Shown here: positions 1 to 8,748 of the stretch, in pieces
Layout: each line of letters starts with the position of its first letter
Position numbering within the stretch: position 1 is the stretch's first letter
Source of the DNA: Penaeus vannamei
Taxonomy: Eukaryota > Arthropoda > Malacostraca > Decapoda > Penaeidae
Length of the DNA stretch: 14,485 nt
Reading direction: 5' to 3'
NCBI RefSeq assembly: GCF_042767895.1
Contig: NC_091569.1
Coordinates: forward strand, 16,101,074-16,115,558
The notes under the pieces: model-generated
What the model was told of the DNA's origin: nothing
Databases searched by the model: none
What the model saw: only the letters and a program-made list of their open reading frames with translations
Translations under genes and position numbers: made by a program

Positions 1-651
1 AACCAAAATAATAACAATAATGATAATGAAAATAATAATGATATCGATAATAATGATACTATAATAGATGTTACATGAGTGACGTTGACAACAGCAACAA
101 TGATACCAGCAATGATAAAAATGATAAATAGATAATAATAATGGTAATAATGATAATAAAGATATTATTAATAAAAAATAATGCTTGATAAAAATATAAT
201 GAAAATGATGCTAATGACAATAATAAAGATAATAAGCATAGATAAAATGAAAAGGAAATTGTAATAATAATAATAATATGAATATAAGTAACAATTCTAA
301 AAAGAATAATGATGACAATTGGGATTAAAATTATAAAATGATTATAATGATATTAACAGTGATAATGATGATGATGATGATAATATTAATAATGATGATA
401 ATAATGATAATAATGATGATAAAAATAATAATAGTAATAATAATAAAAACAATAATAATAATAATAGCAATAATAATGAATATAATAATAATGATAATGA
501 TGAAATGATCATGATATTAATGATATTAACAATAATAATGACGATGAAATAGTAATAAAATGGTAATAACAATAACAATGTTAATAATAAGGATCATGAT
601 AATGATAATGATAACAATTATGATAAAACAACAATATTGATAATAATTATG
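1..651 (+). repeat. Imperfect AAT/GAT/AAC trinucleotide array, degenerate left part
   Basis: The + strand is almost wholly built of AAT triplets and one-step variants (GAT, AAC, AGT, AAA), with frequent phase slips. Positions 1-340 are the most eroded and contain short non-array words, such as GTTACATGAGTGACGTTGACA near 72-92. From about 545 the text matches the segment starting near 3165 (shared words such as AGTAATAAAATGGTAATAA), so this is the left edge of an old duplicated copy. No gene is seen. The open frames here encode only Leu, Ile or Ser runs. Confidence 0.85.
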
Positions 652-1700
<1,049 letters not shown>

Positions 1701-1767
1701 CAATGCTAATGCTAATGCTAATAGTAAGGATGAAATAATAATAATGATAATAATAATAATAATAATC

Positions 1768-1862
<95 letters not shown>
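1768..1862 (+). repeat. Pure (AAT)n microsatellite, about 31 units
   Basis: Uninterrupted AAT between an AATCAT variant and a GAT variant. Confidence 0.95.
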
Positions 1863-1864
<2 letters not shown>

Positions 1865-1947
1865 TAATAATAATAATAACAATAACAATAGCAGTGATAA
1901 TGATAATAATAATAACAATAATGGAAATGATGATAATAATAATAATG

Positions 1948-2029
<82 letters not shown>
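1948..2029 (+). repeat. Pure (AAT)n microsatellite, about 27 units
   Basis: Uninterrupted AAT. A further pure tract of about 14 units follows at 2184-2226 after variant triplets. Confidence 0.95.
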
Positions 2030-2032
<3 letters not shown>

Positions 2033-2143
2033 TAATAATAATAATGATAATGATAATAATAACAATAACAATAACAATGATAATGATAACAATAATAACA
2101 ATAATAGAAATGATGATAATAATGATAATAGTAATAATAATAG

Positions 2144-2226
<83 letters not shown>

Positions 2227-2512
2227 GTGATGATGATAATAAGTATAATAACAATAACCGTTAAGATAATAATATTAATAGCAGGAATAATAATAATAAC
2301 AAAAATAATTATAATGATCATAACAACAACAAAAACAACAATAGTGATAACAGTGATAGTAAATATGATGATGATAGTAATAATGATGATAATGATAATA
2401 ATGATACTGATAATGATGATAATGCAAAATATATGAATCATGATTATATAAATGATAATAATGATAATTATCATAATAATCTTGGTAATAACGTTAATAA
2501 TAGTATTATCGT

Positions 2513-2594
2513 AATTGATGTCATTATTATTTTGATCATTATTATTATTATTACCGCCATTATCATTATCACTATGATTCGCCAGCGCCAATTC
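2513..2594 (-). repeat. Strand-switched array: ATT triplets on the + strand
   Basis: The repeat changes strand here. The + strand becomes ATT/ATC rich (CATTATTATT, ATCATTATTATTATTATTA), the reverse complement of the preceding 2.5 kb of AAT. It leads directly into the tRNA-like sequence at 2595. The same layout recurs at 4676-4755 before the second tRNA-like copy. Confidence 0.75.
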
Positions 2595-2665
2595 GTCAGC
2601 ATGGCTAATTGGGTTAAGGCGCGAAATTCGAATCTGTGATCGCAGGTTCGAATCCTCCTAAGGAT
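2595..2665 (+). mobile_element. tRNA-like sequence (retroposon head or tRNA pseudogene), copy I
   Basis: A pol III A-box-like word, TGGCTAATTGGG, starts at 2602 (one mismatch to TRGYNNARNNGG). A perfect B box, GGTTCGAATCC, sits at 2645-2655. The spacing fits a tRNA body. The T arm (2642-2658) has a 7-nt loop and a 5-bp stem with one mismatch. The expected acceptor halves (2595-2601 and 2659-2665) do not pair, so this is not an intact tRNA. The words GGTTAAGGCGC and ATTCGAATCTGTGATC recur with identical 14-nt spacing at 4784 and 4798. Two copies beside simple repeats suggest a tRNA-derived retroposon head. The tRNA identity cannot be assigned. Confidence 0.6.
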
Positions 2666-2777
2666 AATTAATGTTATTATGATCATTACTGTTATACTTA
2701 TTATCACTATTCTTGTTTTTCTGCTGTTTTATTCATATATATCATTCATCCTATTTTACACCCTGCTCTTATATGAT
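2666..2777. other. AT-rich non-array spacer
   Basis: About 110 bp of T-rich sequence that is not triplet repeat (TTGTTTTTCTGCTGTTTTATTC and similar). On the complementary strand it weakly resembles the conserved spacer J (AAAATGAATA and AGCAGAAAAA words), which could make it a decayed inverted copy. That match is weak. No gene is seen. Confidence 0.35.
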
Positions 2778-2994
2778 CATAATAATAATAACAATAATAA
2801 TAATAATAATAATGATAATAATAATAATAATGGTAATAATAATAATAATGGTAATAATAGTGATAATGATAACAATAATGGTAATAATGATTATAACAAT
2901 GATAATAATAGCAACAATAATGAAAATAATAATAATAATAATAATAATGATAAAATTATGATAATAATAATGATGATAACAATAATAATGATGA
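2778..2994 (+). repeat. AAT/AAC array between tRNA-like sequence and foldback element
   Basis: The array returns to the AAT strand with AAC, GGT and GAT variants. Frames that read as Asn-rich or Ile-rich are repeat artefacts. Confidence 0.85.
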
Positions 2995-3113
2995 AAAGGT
3001 ATGAATGAGAATGGATATCTTCACGATGCAAGAGATGAATTCCTGACGCAGATTCGAAACCGGTCAAATACATTTCTTGTATTGTAAAGATATCCAGTCT
3101 CATTCATACCTTT
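2995..3113. mobile_element. Foldback (MITE-like) element with 38-bp inverted arms
   Basis: The left arm 2995-3032 starts AAAGGTATGAATGAGA. The right arm 3076-3113 is its reverse complement at 34 of 38 positions. Three of the four differences are transitions. The 43-nt loop (3033-3075) holds GAATTC and the near-palindromic word ATTCGAAACCGGTC. The element interrupts an AAT array on both sides, so it looks like an insertion. I cannot define target-site duplications inside the simple repeat. A non-autonomous foldback element is the likeliest reading. No coding capacity is present. Confidence 0.75.
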
Positions 3114-4052
3114 CCTACATTTATCAACATGAACACGATTCAATAATAATGATGATAATAATAGTAATAAAATGGTAATAACCATAATGATAAGGATGAT
3201 TATAATAAAGTTGATGAGAAAAACAACAATATTTATGATGATAACAGGAATAAGAACAACATTAATGCTAATAATATCAACAGCAATAACAACAACAATA
3301 ATATCAATAACAATAATAATAATGATAATAATAATGTTAATGATAACAACAACAACGACAACAGTGGTAATAATGATAATGATAAAAATAATGATAATGG
3401 TGATAATGATGATACTAATAACAATGATACTACTAATAATGATAATAATAATAATAACAATGGAAATAATAATGATAATGAAAAGGATAATGATAATAAT
3501 AATGATAATAATGACAATAATAATAATAATGATAATAGTGTTGATAAAGATGGTATTAACGATAATAAAGAAAATGATAATAATGAAAATGATTATAATA
3601 ATGATAATGATAATAGTAACGATGGCAATGACAATAATAACAGAGATAATGATGATAATGATAGTGACAATAATGGTTATGGTGATAATAATGATAATGA
3701 TAATAATGATAATGACAATAATGATAATGATAATACTAATGATAATGATAATAATGGTGATAATGATCATAAAAGTAATAACAATGATAATGATAATGAT
3801 TATAAAAGTAATACCAATGATAATGATAATGATAATAGTAAGGATGATGATAATGATGATGATGATGATGATGATAATGATAAAAACAAGAGTAGTAGCA
3901 ATAATACAAACAATGACAATGATGATAATAATGATAATATAACAATGATGATAATGATGATAATAATGATAATGATAATAATGGTGGTACTGATCATCAA
4001 AGTAATAACAATGATAATGATAATGATAATAGTAAGGATGATAATAATAATG

Positions 4053-4137
<85 letters not shown>

Positions 4138-4181
4138 TAATAATGTTAATAATAATGATAATGATAATATTAATGATAATG

Positions 4182-4215
<34 letters not shown>

Positions 4216-4342
4216 TAATAATAATAGGACTAGCAGTAATAGAAATAATAATGATGATAACAATGGCAATGACTGTAATAATAGTAATAATTGTAATGAT
4301 AATATAACAATAATAGCTATAATGATAACAATAATAAAATAA
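3114..4342 (+). repeat. Trinucleotide array, copy II
   Basis: After about 45 bp of non-array sequence (TCATGAACACG-type words end near 3142), an imperfect AAT/GAT/AAC array follows. It parallels copy I: anchor ACAGGAATAAGAACAACATT at 3244; runs of CATAAAAGTAATAACAATGA at about 3769 and again, varied, near 3800 and 3999; and a GATGATGATGATGATGAT run at about 3845-3873. Those three repeats of one phrase about 35 and 200 bp apart show local tandem duplication. Confidence 0.85.
4053..4135 (+). repeat. Pure (AAT)n microsatellite, about 27 units
   Basis: Uninterrupted AAT bounded by GAT variants. Confidence 0.95.
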
Positions 4343-4397
4343 CTAGAATCACTCAGAGAGCGCATACCCCCGCCAAGGCAATAGGGTCACTGATGCC
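4343..4397 (+). mobile_element. Fragment of the M element (terminal part)
   Basis: It begins CTAGAATCACTCAGAGAGCG and runs through CGCCAAGGCAATAGGG. This is the same text as the start of the M modules at 7414, 10360 and 13337 (AGAAGCACTCA followed by GCATACCTCCGC). It ends after about 55 bp and the sequence returns to array. It is a truncated or decayed copy of the dispersed element, and the earliest in the window. Confidence 0.75.
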
Positions 4398-4675
4398 AAA
4401 GAAAATATTCACACGAAGAATGACATAAAAATCATATTAACCGTAACGATAATAATAAGTATAACAGTAATAACTAAAGAAAATAGGAAAAGTAGCAGTA
4501 ACAATAATAGTAACAAAAATAATGGTAATGATAACAACAAAAACAACAATAGTGATAACAATGATAGTAAAAATGATAATAGTAATAATAATGATAACAG
4601 TAATAATAATATTGATAATTATATGAATCATGATTATAGTAACAATAATAATGATGACTATCATAATGTTAATAA
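4398..4675 (+). repeat. AAT/AAC array, copy II right part
   Basis: This imperfect array matches about 2297-2450. Shared words include ACAACAAAAACAACAATAGT and, further right, ATATGAATCATGATTATA (4621-4638 here, 2431-2448 in copy I). The first 45 bp are only weakly repetitive. Confidence 0.8.
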
Positions 4676-4757
4676 TATCATTATCCTCATTAATGCCATT
4701 ATTATCTCTATCATTATTGTTATAACTACCATCACCATTATCATTATGATTAATAAT
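4676..4757 (-). repeat. Strand-switched array: ATT triplets on the + strand, copy II
   Basis: ATCATTATC and CCATTATTATC words replace AAT words, as at 2513-2594, and again lead into a tRNA-like sequence. The two switches are homologous in position and therefore older than the duplication. Confidence 0.7.
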
Positions 4758-4766
4758 TGGTCTTCT

Positions 4767-4833
4767 GTCATTGTGGATGATTTGGTTAAGGCGCTCAATT
4801 CGAATCTGTGATCAACGGTTCGAAACTCCATAA
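4767..4833 (+). mobile_element. tRNA-like sequence (retroposon head), copy II, degraded
   Basis: It shares GGTTAAGGCGC (4784-4794) and ATTCGAATCTGTGATC (4798-4813) with the copy at 2595. The A-box region TGGATGATTTGG (4774-4785) has two mismatches to consensus. The B-box region GGTTCGAAACT (4817-4827) has two, so it is more decayed than copy I. It is followed at 4860 by a pyrimidine-rich block, so head plus body may form one retroposon on the + strand. That is an inference. Confidence 0.55.
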
Positions 4834-4859
4834 AGAAATTTTATGACTATCATTGGTAG

Positions 4860-5050
4860 TTCTTCTTTTCCTTCCTTTTATCTTCCTCCTCCTCCTTTCC
4901 TCCTGTCCCCCCCCCTTCCTCCTCCTTTCCACCTTTCCTTCTTCCTCCTCCTTCTTTTCCCTTGACATATTCCGGCTATTTTCACTGGTTTTACCAGTAT
5001 TACCGGTAGTAATGTCTATGATGAGTGATATTATTCTTATTTGCAATGAC
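4860..5050 (-). repeat. Inverted copy of the J/P junction (pyrimidine-rich block plus spacer)
   Basis: Positions 4860-4963 are nearly pure C/T on the + strand (TCCTCCTCCTCC, nine or so Cs near 4907-4915), the complement of the polypurine blocks elsewhere. Positions 4964-5050 then read TTCACTGGTTTTACCAGTAT and TACCGGTAGTAATGTC. Reverse-complemented, these match the spacer before the purine blocks at 5800-5856, 8335-8376, 11280-11320 and 14280-14330 (GGTAATACTGACAAGACCAG). It is the only copy of this junction in reverse orientation. Confidence 0.85.
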
Positions 5051-5055
5051 AATCC

Positions 5056-5427
5056 TGATGCAATCATTTAAAAAAAATCTGGATCCGGTTAATGGTCCGG
5101 ATGACCACCAAAATTTAACGGCATCTAAGTTGGGATGAGACACCTATGGTTGAATCCTAAAAATGTGTTCGTAACTTACCAAGTTATCCTTCTAAGCAAT
5201 AAACAAACCAACAAACTAACCAACGCTACCAAAAAACATAACCTTTTCGGCGAAGGTAATAATAATAATAACAAGAAGCACTCAGAGAACGCATAGCTCC
5301 GGCAAGCAGCAACGGAAATTGTTGTTATTGCATCCAAGTTGAACCGACACACCTCTGATAAAGACCATAAAAATCTGCTGATTTTTTTAGATAACCTGCG
5401 AGAAGCAATCACGAGTGTAAATAAGTA
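5056..5427 (+). mobile_element. M module 1 (dispersed ~230-bp element plus partial tandem copy)
   Basis: It starts inside the element at TGATGCAATCATTT and continues through CTGGATCCGGTTAATGGTCC, GGCATCTAAGTTGGGATGAG and TTACCAAGTTATCC. A run of CAAA/CCAA words follows, then CTTTTCGGCGAAGGT, ending at 5257. A second, shortened copy begins at AGAAGCACTCAGAGAACGCA (5274) and ends near 5427. The left terminal repeat is missing. It has more differences from the other modules than those have from one another, so it is an older copy. It is probably not transcribed as a gene; minus-strand open frames across it carry no domain. Confidence 0.8.
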
Positions 5428-5436
5428 ATAATAATG

Positions 5437-5533
<97 letters not shown>

Positions 5534-5550
5534 TAATAATAATAATAATG

Positions 5551-5587
<37 letters not shown>

Positions 5588-5589
5588 TA
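5428..5589 (+). repeat. AAT microsatellite with pure tracts at 5437-5531 and 5551-5585
   Basis: About 31 uninterrupted AAT units, then GAT-interrupted units, then about 11 more pure units. It directly follows the end of the M module, as AAT arrays do at 7834, 10776 and 13753. Confidence 0.95.
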
Positions 5590-5856
5590 GAACAATGAAT
5601 ATACTACTATTGCCAATACACGTAGTAATGATAACAATTTCCATAATGATGATATGATAGTAAAATGAATATTGAAAATGGTAACAGAAAAATGGAAATG
5701 ATAACAATGATAGTAATAACAACAATAACAGTCATAAGAACAACAGTAATAGCAGTACCGATGGTTCTAATTATAGATAAGAATAAAAGCATTCATGAGA
5801 GACATTACTTCCGGTAATACTGACAAGACCAGTGAAAATAGACGAAATAAGACAAC
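5590..5856 (+). repeat. Conserved spacer J, copy 1
   Basis: It begins GAACAATGAATA and contains TTTCCATAATGATGATATGA, AGTAAAATGAATATTGAAAA and TAGATAAGAATAAAAGCATT. It ends with ACTTCCGGTAATACTGACAA and GACCAGTGAAAATAGACG. Matching copies start at 8041, 10983 and 14080. It lacks about 60 bp that copies 2 and 3 carry (the segment with TATGGAGATACGATGGATAA) and is closer to copy 4. The sequence is low-complexity but not a simple repeat, which makes it a good anchor for counting units. Confidence 0.85.
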
Positions 5857-6223
5857 GGAAGAGGAGGAGGAGGAGGAGGAAAGGACGGCGAAGAAAGAAT
5901 AGTAGGAGGAGGAAGAAGGAAAGATGGAAATGAGGAGGAGATGGAGGATGAAAACGAGGTAAGGAAGAGGAGGAGAAGTGAGATAAAAGGGAGGGGAAGC
6001 AGGAGGAGGACGAGGATATAGAAGAAGAAGAAGAAGAAGAAGAGGAGGAGGAGGAGAATGGGAGGGGGATGATGGCGGTGGAAGTAGAAAAAGAGGAAAG
6101 GAGGAGAGGGACTTGGAGGATGAGGATAGAGACAGGGATGAAAAAGAAAAGGATGATAATCTTGAGGAAGAGGAGGAGGAGTAAAAGGAGGAGGAGGAGG
6201 AGGAGGAGGAGAGAGGGGAAGAG
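5857..6223 (+). repeat. Polypurine block P1 (GGA/GAA)
   Basis: About 367 bp with the + strand almost all A and G, with scattered pyrimidines. Runs of GGA reach seven or more units near 5861-5880 and 6186-6210, and there is a GAAGAAGAAGAAGAAGA run near 6020-6041. The block is flanked by spacer J on the left and a GC-rich boundary on the right. Such polypurine-polypyrimidine DNA can form triplex (H-DNA). Ser/Pro/Leu-rich minus-strand frames across it (5767-6286) are artefacts of the composition. Confidence 0.9.
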
Positions 6224-6266
6224 CCCCGACCCGCAAGGGACCGCGGCCGCAACACTTGTTACTGTT
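6224..6266 (+). repeat. GC-rich boundary after purine block, copy 1
   Basis: CCCCGACCCGCAAGGGACCG is followed by CGGCCGCAACACTTGTTACTG (read as two overlapping words). It contains a GCGGCCGC octamer at 6243-6250. Homologous boundaries follow the purine blocks at 8749 and 11695, where the octamer has become CGCAGCCGC. It is the only strongly GC-rich non-purine stretch in the unit. Confidence 0.8.
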
Positions 6267-6719
6267 AATGATAATAATGATAGCAATAATAATGGTAATA
6301 TGAATAATAATAATGATGATAGAATTATAATAATGATAAAAATAATAATGATGATGATAGAATTATAATAATGATAATGCTAACAATAATAATGATACTA
6401 TTAAAAGGATAGTAACAAAAATGATAATAATTAGGATCATAATGATAATAATTATAACACTGATGATAAAATAATAATATTGATGATAACAATAACAGGA
6501 ATAACAACATCAATGATAATTATATTCAACAATGACAACAACACCAACAGAAATAAACCCAATAAAAAAATATGATAATAATAATGATAATGATAACAAC
6601 AACAACGACAATAATGATAGATAATAATAATGATAATAATAATGGTACTAACACTAATAATAGTAATAGTAATCGTAGTATAAGTGATGATAATAATGGT
6701 GATAATAATAATAATAATG

Positions 6720-6768
<49 letters not shown>

Positions 6769-6867
6769 TAATAATAATAATAATGATAATAATAATGATA
6801 ATAGTAAAGATAATAATAATGATAATAAAAAATGATAATAATGATAGCAATAACGATAATAACAATT
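6267..6867 (+). repeat. Trinucleotide array of unit 1
   Basis: An imperfect AAT/GAT/AAC array with the anchor ACAGGAATAACAACATCAAT at 6495. A doubled phrase GATAGAATTATAATAATGAT occurs near 6318 and 6355. A pure AAT tract lies at 6720-6766. Poly-Asn, poly-Ile and poly-Tyr frames on both strands come from the repeat. Confidence 0.85.
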
Positions 6868-7116
6868 AAACAATTAGTGTTTCTTTGAGAATTTGTGTAT
6901 GTGTTTCTGTGCGAGTTCTTTGAAAGGTAATTGGTCAGCCACGGCGACCAATTACTCATAAGGGGAATTGGCTTTTTAAACTGCTGATTGTCCTCGACAT
7001 GGATGAGTGTGTATCCGTGTGTGTGTGAATTCTAATATATATATGTATGTGTATGTATTTGCCCGCGTGTGTGTGTGAATGTATGTTGCCTTTGTGTGAA
7101 TACGTGTGTGTTGAAT
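6868..7116 (-). mobile_element. S module 1: truncated tRNA-like/TG module
   Basis: It matches the S modules of units 2 and 3 (words AATTGGCTTTTTAAACTGCTGATTG at about 6966 and CTCGACATGGATG at 6992). The tRNA-like body and its neighbouring inverted repeat are missing. Only the head's first twelve bases remain (GCCACGGCGACC on + at 6938-6949). The right part is a degenerate TG/TATG microsatellite (about 7005-7112). Because the 5' end of the head survives and the rest is gone, an internal deletion in this unit is likelier than an insertion in the others. Confidence 0.7.
6927..6955. repeat. Perfect 10-bp hairpin in truncated S module
   Basis: GTAATTGGTC at 6927-6936 is the exact reverse complement of GACCAATTAC at 6946-6955, with a 9-nt loop AGCCACGGC. 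It sits at the deletion junction and is absent from the other two S modules. Confidence 0.85.
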
Positions 7117-7194
7117 GGCATCTTAGATGGGCTAAAGCACACCTCTGGTAAATATTTCAGAAAAATCTGCTAATGACTCAGGGCGAATACGTCC
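7117..7194 (+). mobile_element. Partial M copy following TG run, unit 1
   Basis: GGCATCTTAGATGGGCTAAA, ACACCTCTGGTAAATA and AAAAATCTGCTAATGACTC match the right half of the M element (GGCATCTAAGTTGGGCTGAG, then ACACCTATGGTAAA). It is truncated on the left by the TG microsatellite. The same arrangement occurs at 10279 and 13255. Confidence 0.65.
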
Positions 7195-7413
7195 ACTAAT
7201 GCAATAACTTTTAAAAATATGGATCCTGTTGGACCACCACCAAAATCAAATGGAAAGTTGGGCTGAGACACCTATGGTAAACATCATAAAAATATATTCG
7301 TGACTTACCAAGTTATCCTTCTAATAAATGAAAAAGCAACCAAACAAACTAACTGACAAACCAACGCTACCAAAAACATAACCTCTTCGGCGGAGGTAAT
7401 AATAACAACAACC
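7195..7413 (+). mobile_element. M module 2a, left-truncated copy
   Basis: It runs from ATGCAATAAC through ATGGATCCTGTTGGACCACC, AAGTTGGGCTGAGACACC and TTACCAAGTTATCC to CTTCGGCGGAGGT, ending at 7397. It is an extra M copy present only at this unit boundary, placed head-to-tail in front of 7414. It carries private changes (GGAAAGTT for GGCATCTAAGTT). Confidence 0.75.
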
Positions 7414-7833
7414 AGAAGCACTCATAGACGCATACCTCCGCTCAGGTAATGAGGGAACTGATGCAATCATTTTTGAAAAAGTCTGGATTCGGTTAATGGT
7501 CCGCATGACCACCAGAATTTAACGGCATAGTTAGGCTGAGACACCTATGGTAAAAAAAAAAAAAAAAATATGTTCGTAACTTACCAAGTTATCCTTCTAA
7601 CCAATAAACAAACAAACAAACAAACTAACCAACTCTACCAACAACATAACCTCCTTGGTGGAGGTAATAATAACAACAACCAGAAGCACTCAGAGAACGC
7701 ATACCTCCGCCAAGCAACATCGGCAACTGTTGCAACTGCATCTAAGTTGAGCCAAGACACCGCTGATAGAGATCTCATAAAAATCTGTTCATAAACTTGT
7801 AAGTTATCCTGCTAGAACCACTCAGATTGCAAA
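7414..7833 (+). mobile_element. M module 2b/2c, start of copy A
   Basis: Part b (7414-7681) starts AGAAGCACTCATAGACG. It contains a near-complete element from ACCTCCGC (7434) to GGAGGT (7665), 232 bp, with imperfect complementary ends. Part c (7682-7833) is an internally shortened copy: AGAAGCACTCAGAGAACGCA, GGCAACTGTTGCAACTGCATC, GAGCCAAGACACCGCTGATA, ending CTCAGATTGCAAA. A poly-A run lies at about 7553-7569. The same b-c pair stands at 10360 and 13337. Confidence 0.85.
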
Positions 7834-8040
7834 GATAATAGAAATAATAACGATAATAATAATAATAAAAAATGATAAAGTAATAATAATAATGAAAATA
7901 ATAATAGTAATGATAATTATAATTACAATAACGATAACAATGACAATGATAAGATAATAATAATGTTCATGTTAGTAATAATGATAATTTTGATAATGAC
8001 AATTGCAATAATCATATTGATAATGGCAATGATAATGACA
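7834..8040 (+). repeat. Short degenerate array between M and J, copy A
   Basis: An AAT/GAT/AAC array with non-array words (TAATGTTCATGTTAGTAATA, AATTTTGATAATGACAATTG). The counterpart is at 10776-10982. The corresponding position in unit 4 (13753-14079) keeps the right-hand words but has a longer pure AAT part. Confidence 0.85.
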
Positions 8041-8365
8041 GAACAATGAATATGATACTATTGTCCATGCATGCAGTTATGATGACATAGCAATTATCAT
8101 AATTTCCTTAATGATAATGATTATGATAGTAAAATGAATAATGAAAATGATAGCAGAAAAATGGAAATTATATCAACAATGGTAGCAATAACAACAATAA
8201 CGGCCATAATAACAAGAGCAATGACAATAATGATGGTAAATAAAACAGATATTTGTATGGAGATACGATGGATAAGTTGATAATTGCAGTTGTGAGGAAT
8301 ATCATTATAGATAAGAATAAAAGCATTCATAATAGATATTACTTCGGGTAATACGGACAAGACCA
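8041..8365 (+). repeat. Conserved spacer J, copy 2
   Basis: It begins GAACAATGAATATGATACTA and includes TCCATGCATGCAGTTATGAT, AGTAAAATGAATAATGAAAA, TATGGAGATACGATGGATAA and TTGTGAGGAATATC. It ends at ACTTCGGGTAATACGGACAA and GACCAGTGAAAA. The last segment before the purine block is the most conserved part across all five copies. No promoter or gene is recognised. Confidence 0.85.
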
Positions 8366-8748
8366 GTGAAAATAGGAGTAGGGGGCAGTAAAGAAAGAAT
8401 AGTAGGAGGAGGAGGAAGTAAAGGTGGAAAGGGGGAGGAGAAGGGGGATGAAAACTAGGAAAGGAGGAGGAGGGAGATGAAAGGGAGGAAAAGAGGAGGA
8501 GGAAGAGCAGGGAGGAGGAGGAAGAAGAAGAGGAGGAGGAAGAGAAGGGAGGAGGAAGAAGAAAAGAAGGGGGAGAAGGAGAAGGAGGAGATGGCGGTGG
8601 AAGAAGAAAAGGAGGAAAGGAGAAGGACTAGGAGCATGGGGAGAATGAGGATAAAGACGGGGATGAGAACGGAAGTGAGGATGATAATGGTGAGGAGGAG
8701 GAGGAATAAAAGGAAGAGGAGGAGTAGGAGGAGGAGCAAGGGGAAGGG
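8366..8748 (+). repeat. Polypurine block P2
   Basis: About 380 bp of A/G-rich + strand with GGA, GAA and GGGA words and few pyrimidines. An ATGGCGGTGGAAG word lies near 8591, as at 6071 and 11536. The open frames here (Arg/Lys/Glu-rich on +, Pro/Ser/Leu-rich on -) result from composition. Confidence 0.9.

Larger units (their letters stand above)
1701..2512 (+). repeat. Trinucleotide array, copy I right part, with several pure AAT tracts
   Basis: This continues the array. It starts with a short GCTAAT run (about 1704-1722) and holds pure AAT tracts at 1768-1862, 1948-2029 and 2184-2226. Two neighbouring blocks, near 1863-1946 and 2030-2143, share the word order GATAATAATAACAATAACAA and GAAATGATGATAATAA, so the array contains internal duplications of a few hundred bp. 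From about 2297 the text (AACAACAACAAAAACAACAA) matches 4530 onward. Confidence 0.85.

Noticed and set aside
6243..6250. GC-rich boundary as a CpG-island promoter
   Set aside because: Only about 40 bp long, repeated in each unit, and with no gene or core promoter beside it. Treated as a repeat boundary.
5767..6286. Ser/Pro/Leu-rich minus-strand frames over the purine blocks (also 8339-8776 and 11282-11722), which look mucin-like or proline-rich
   Set aside because: They are translations of CCT/TCC/CTT repeats. All three minus frames are open together, and length and content shift with the repeat.
6572..6835. Asn-rich open frame that resembles prion-like or Dictyostelium/Plasmodium poly-Asn proteins
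   Set aside because: The Asn run is simply AAT in one frame, and the same array reads as Ile or Tyr in others. No complex flanking domain. The SINE-like, TG and purine-block context is that of non-coding animal DNA.
7195..7833. Remnant of a reverse-transcriptase or transposase gene in the M modules
   Set aside because: The six frames show no recognisable catalytic motif, and the element is only about 230 bp. The short frames at 7570-7794 and 13489-13713 look like repeat sequence only.
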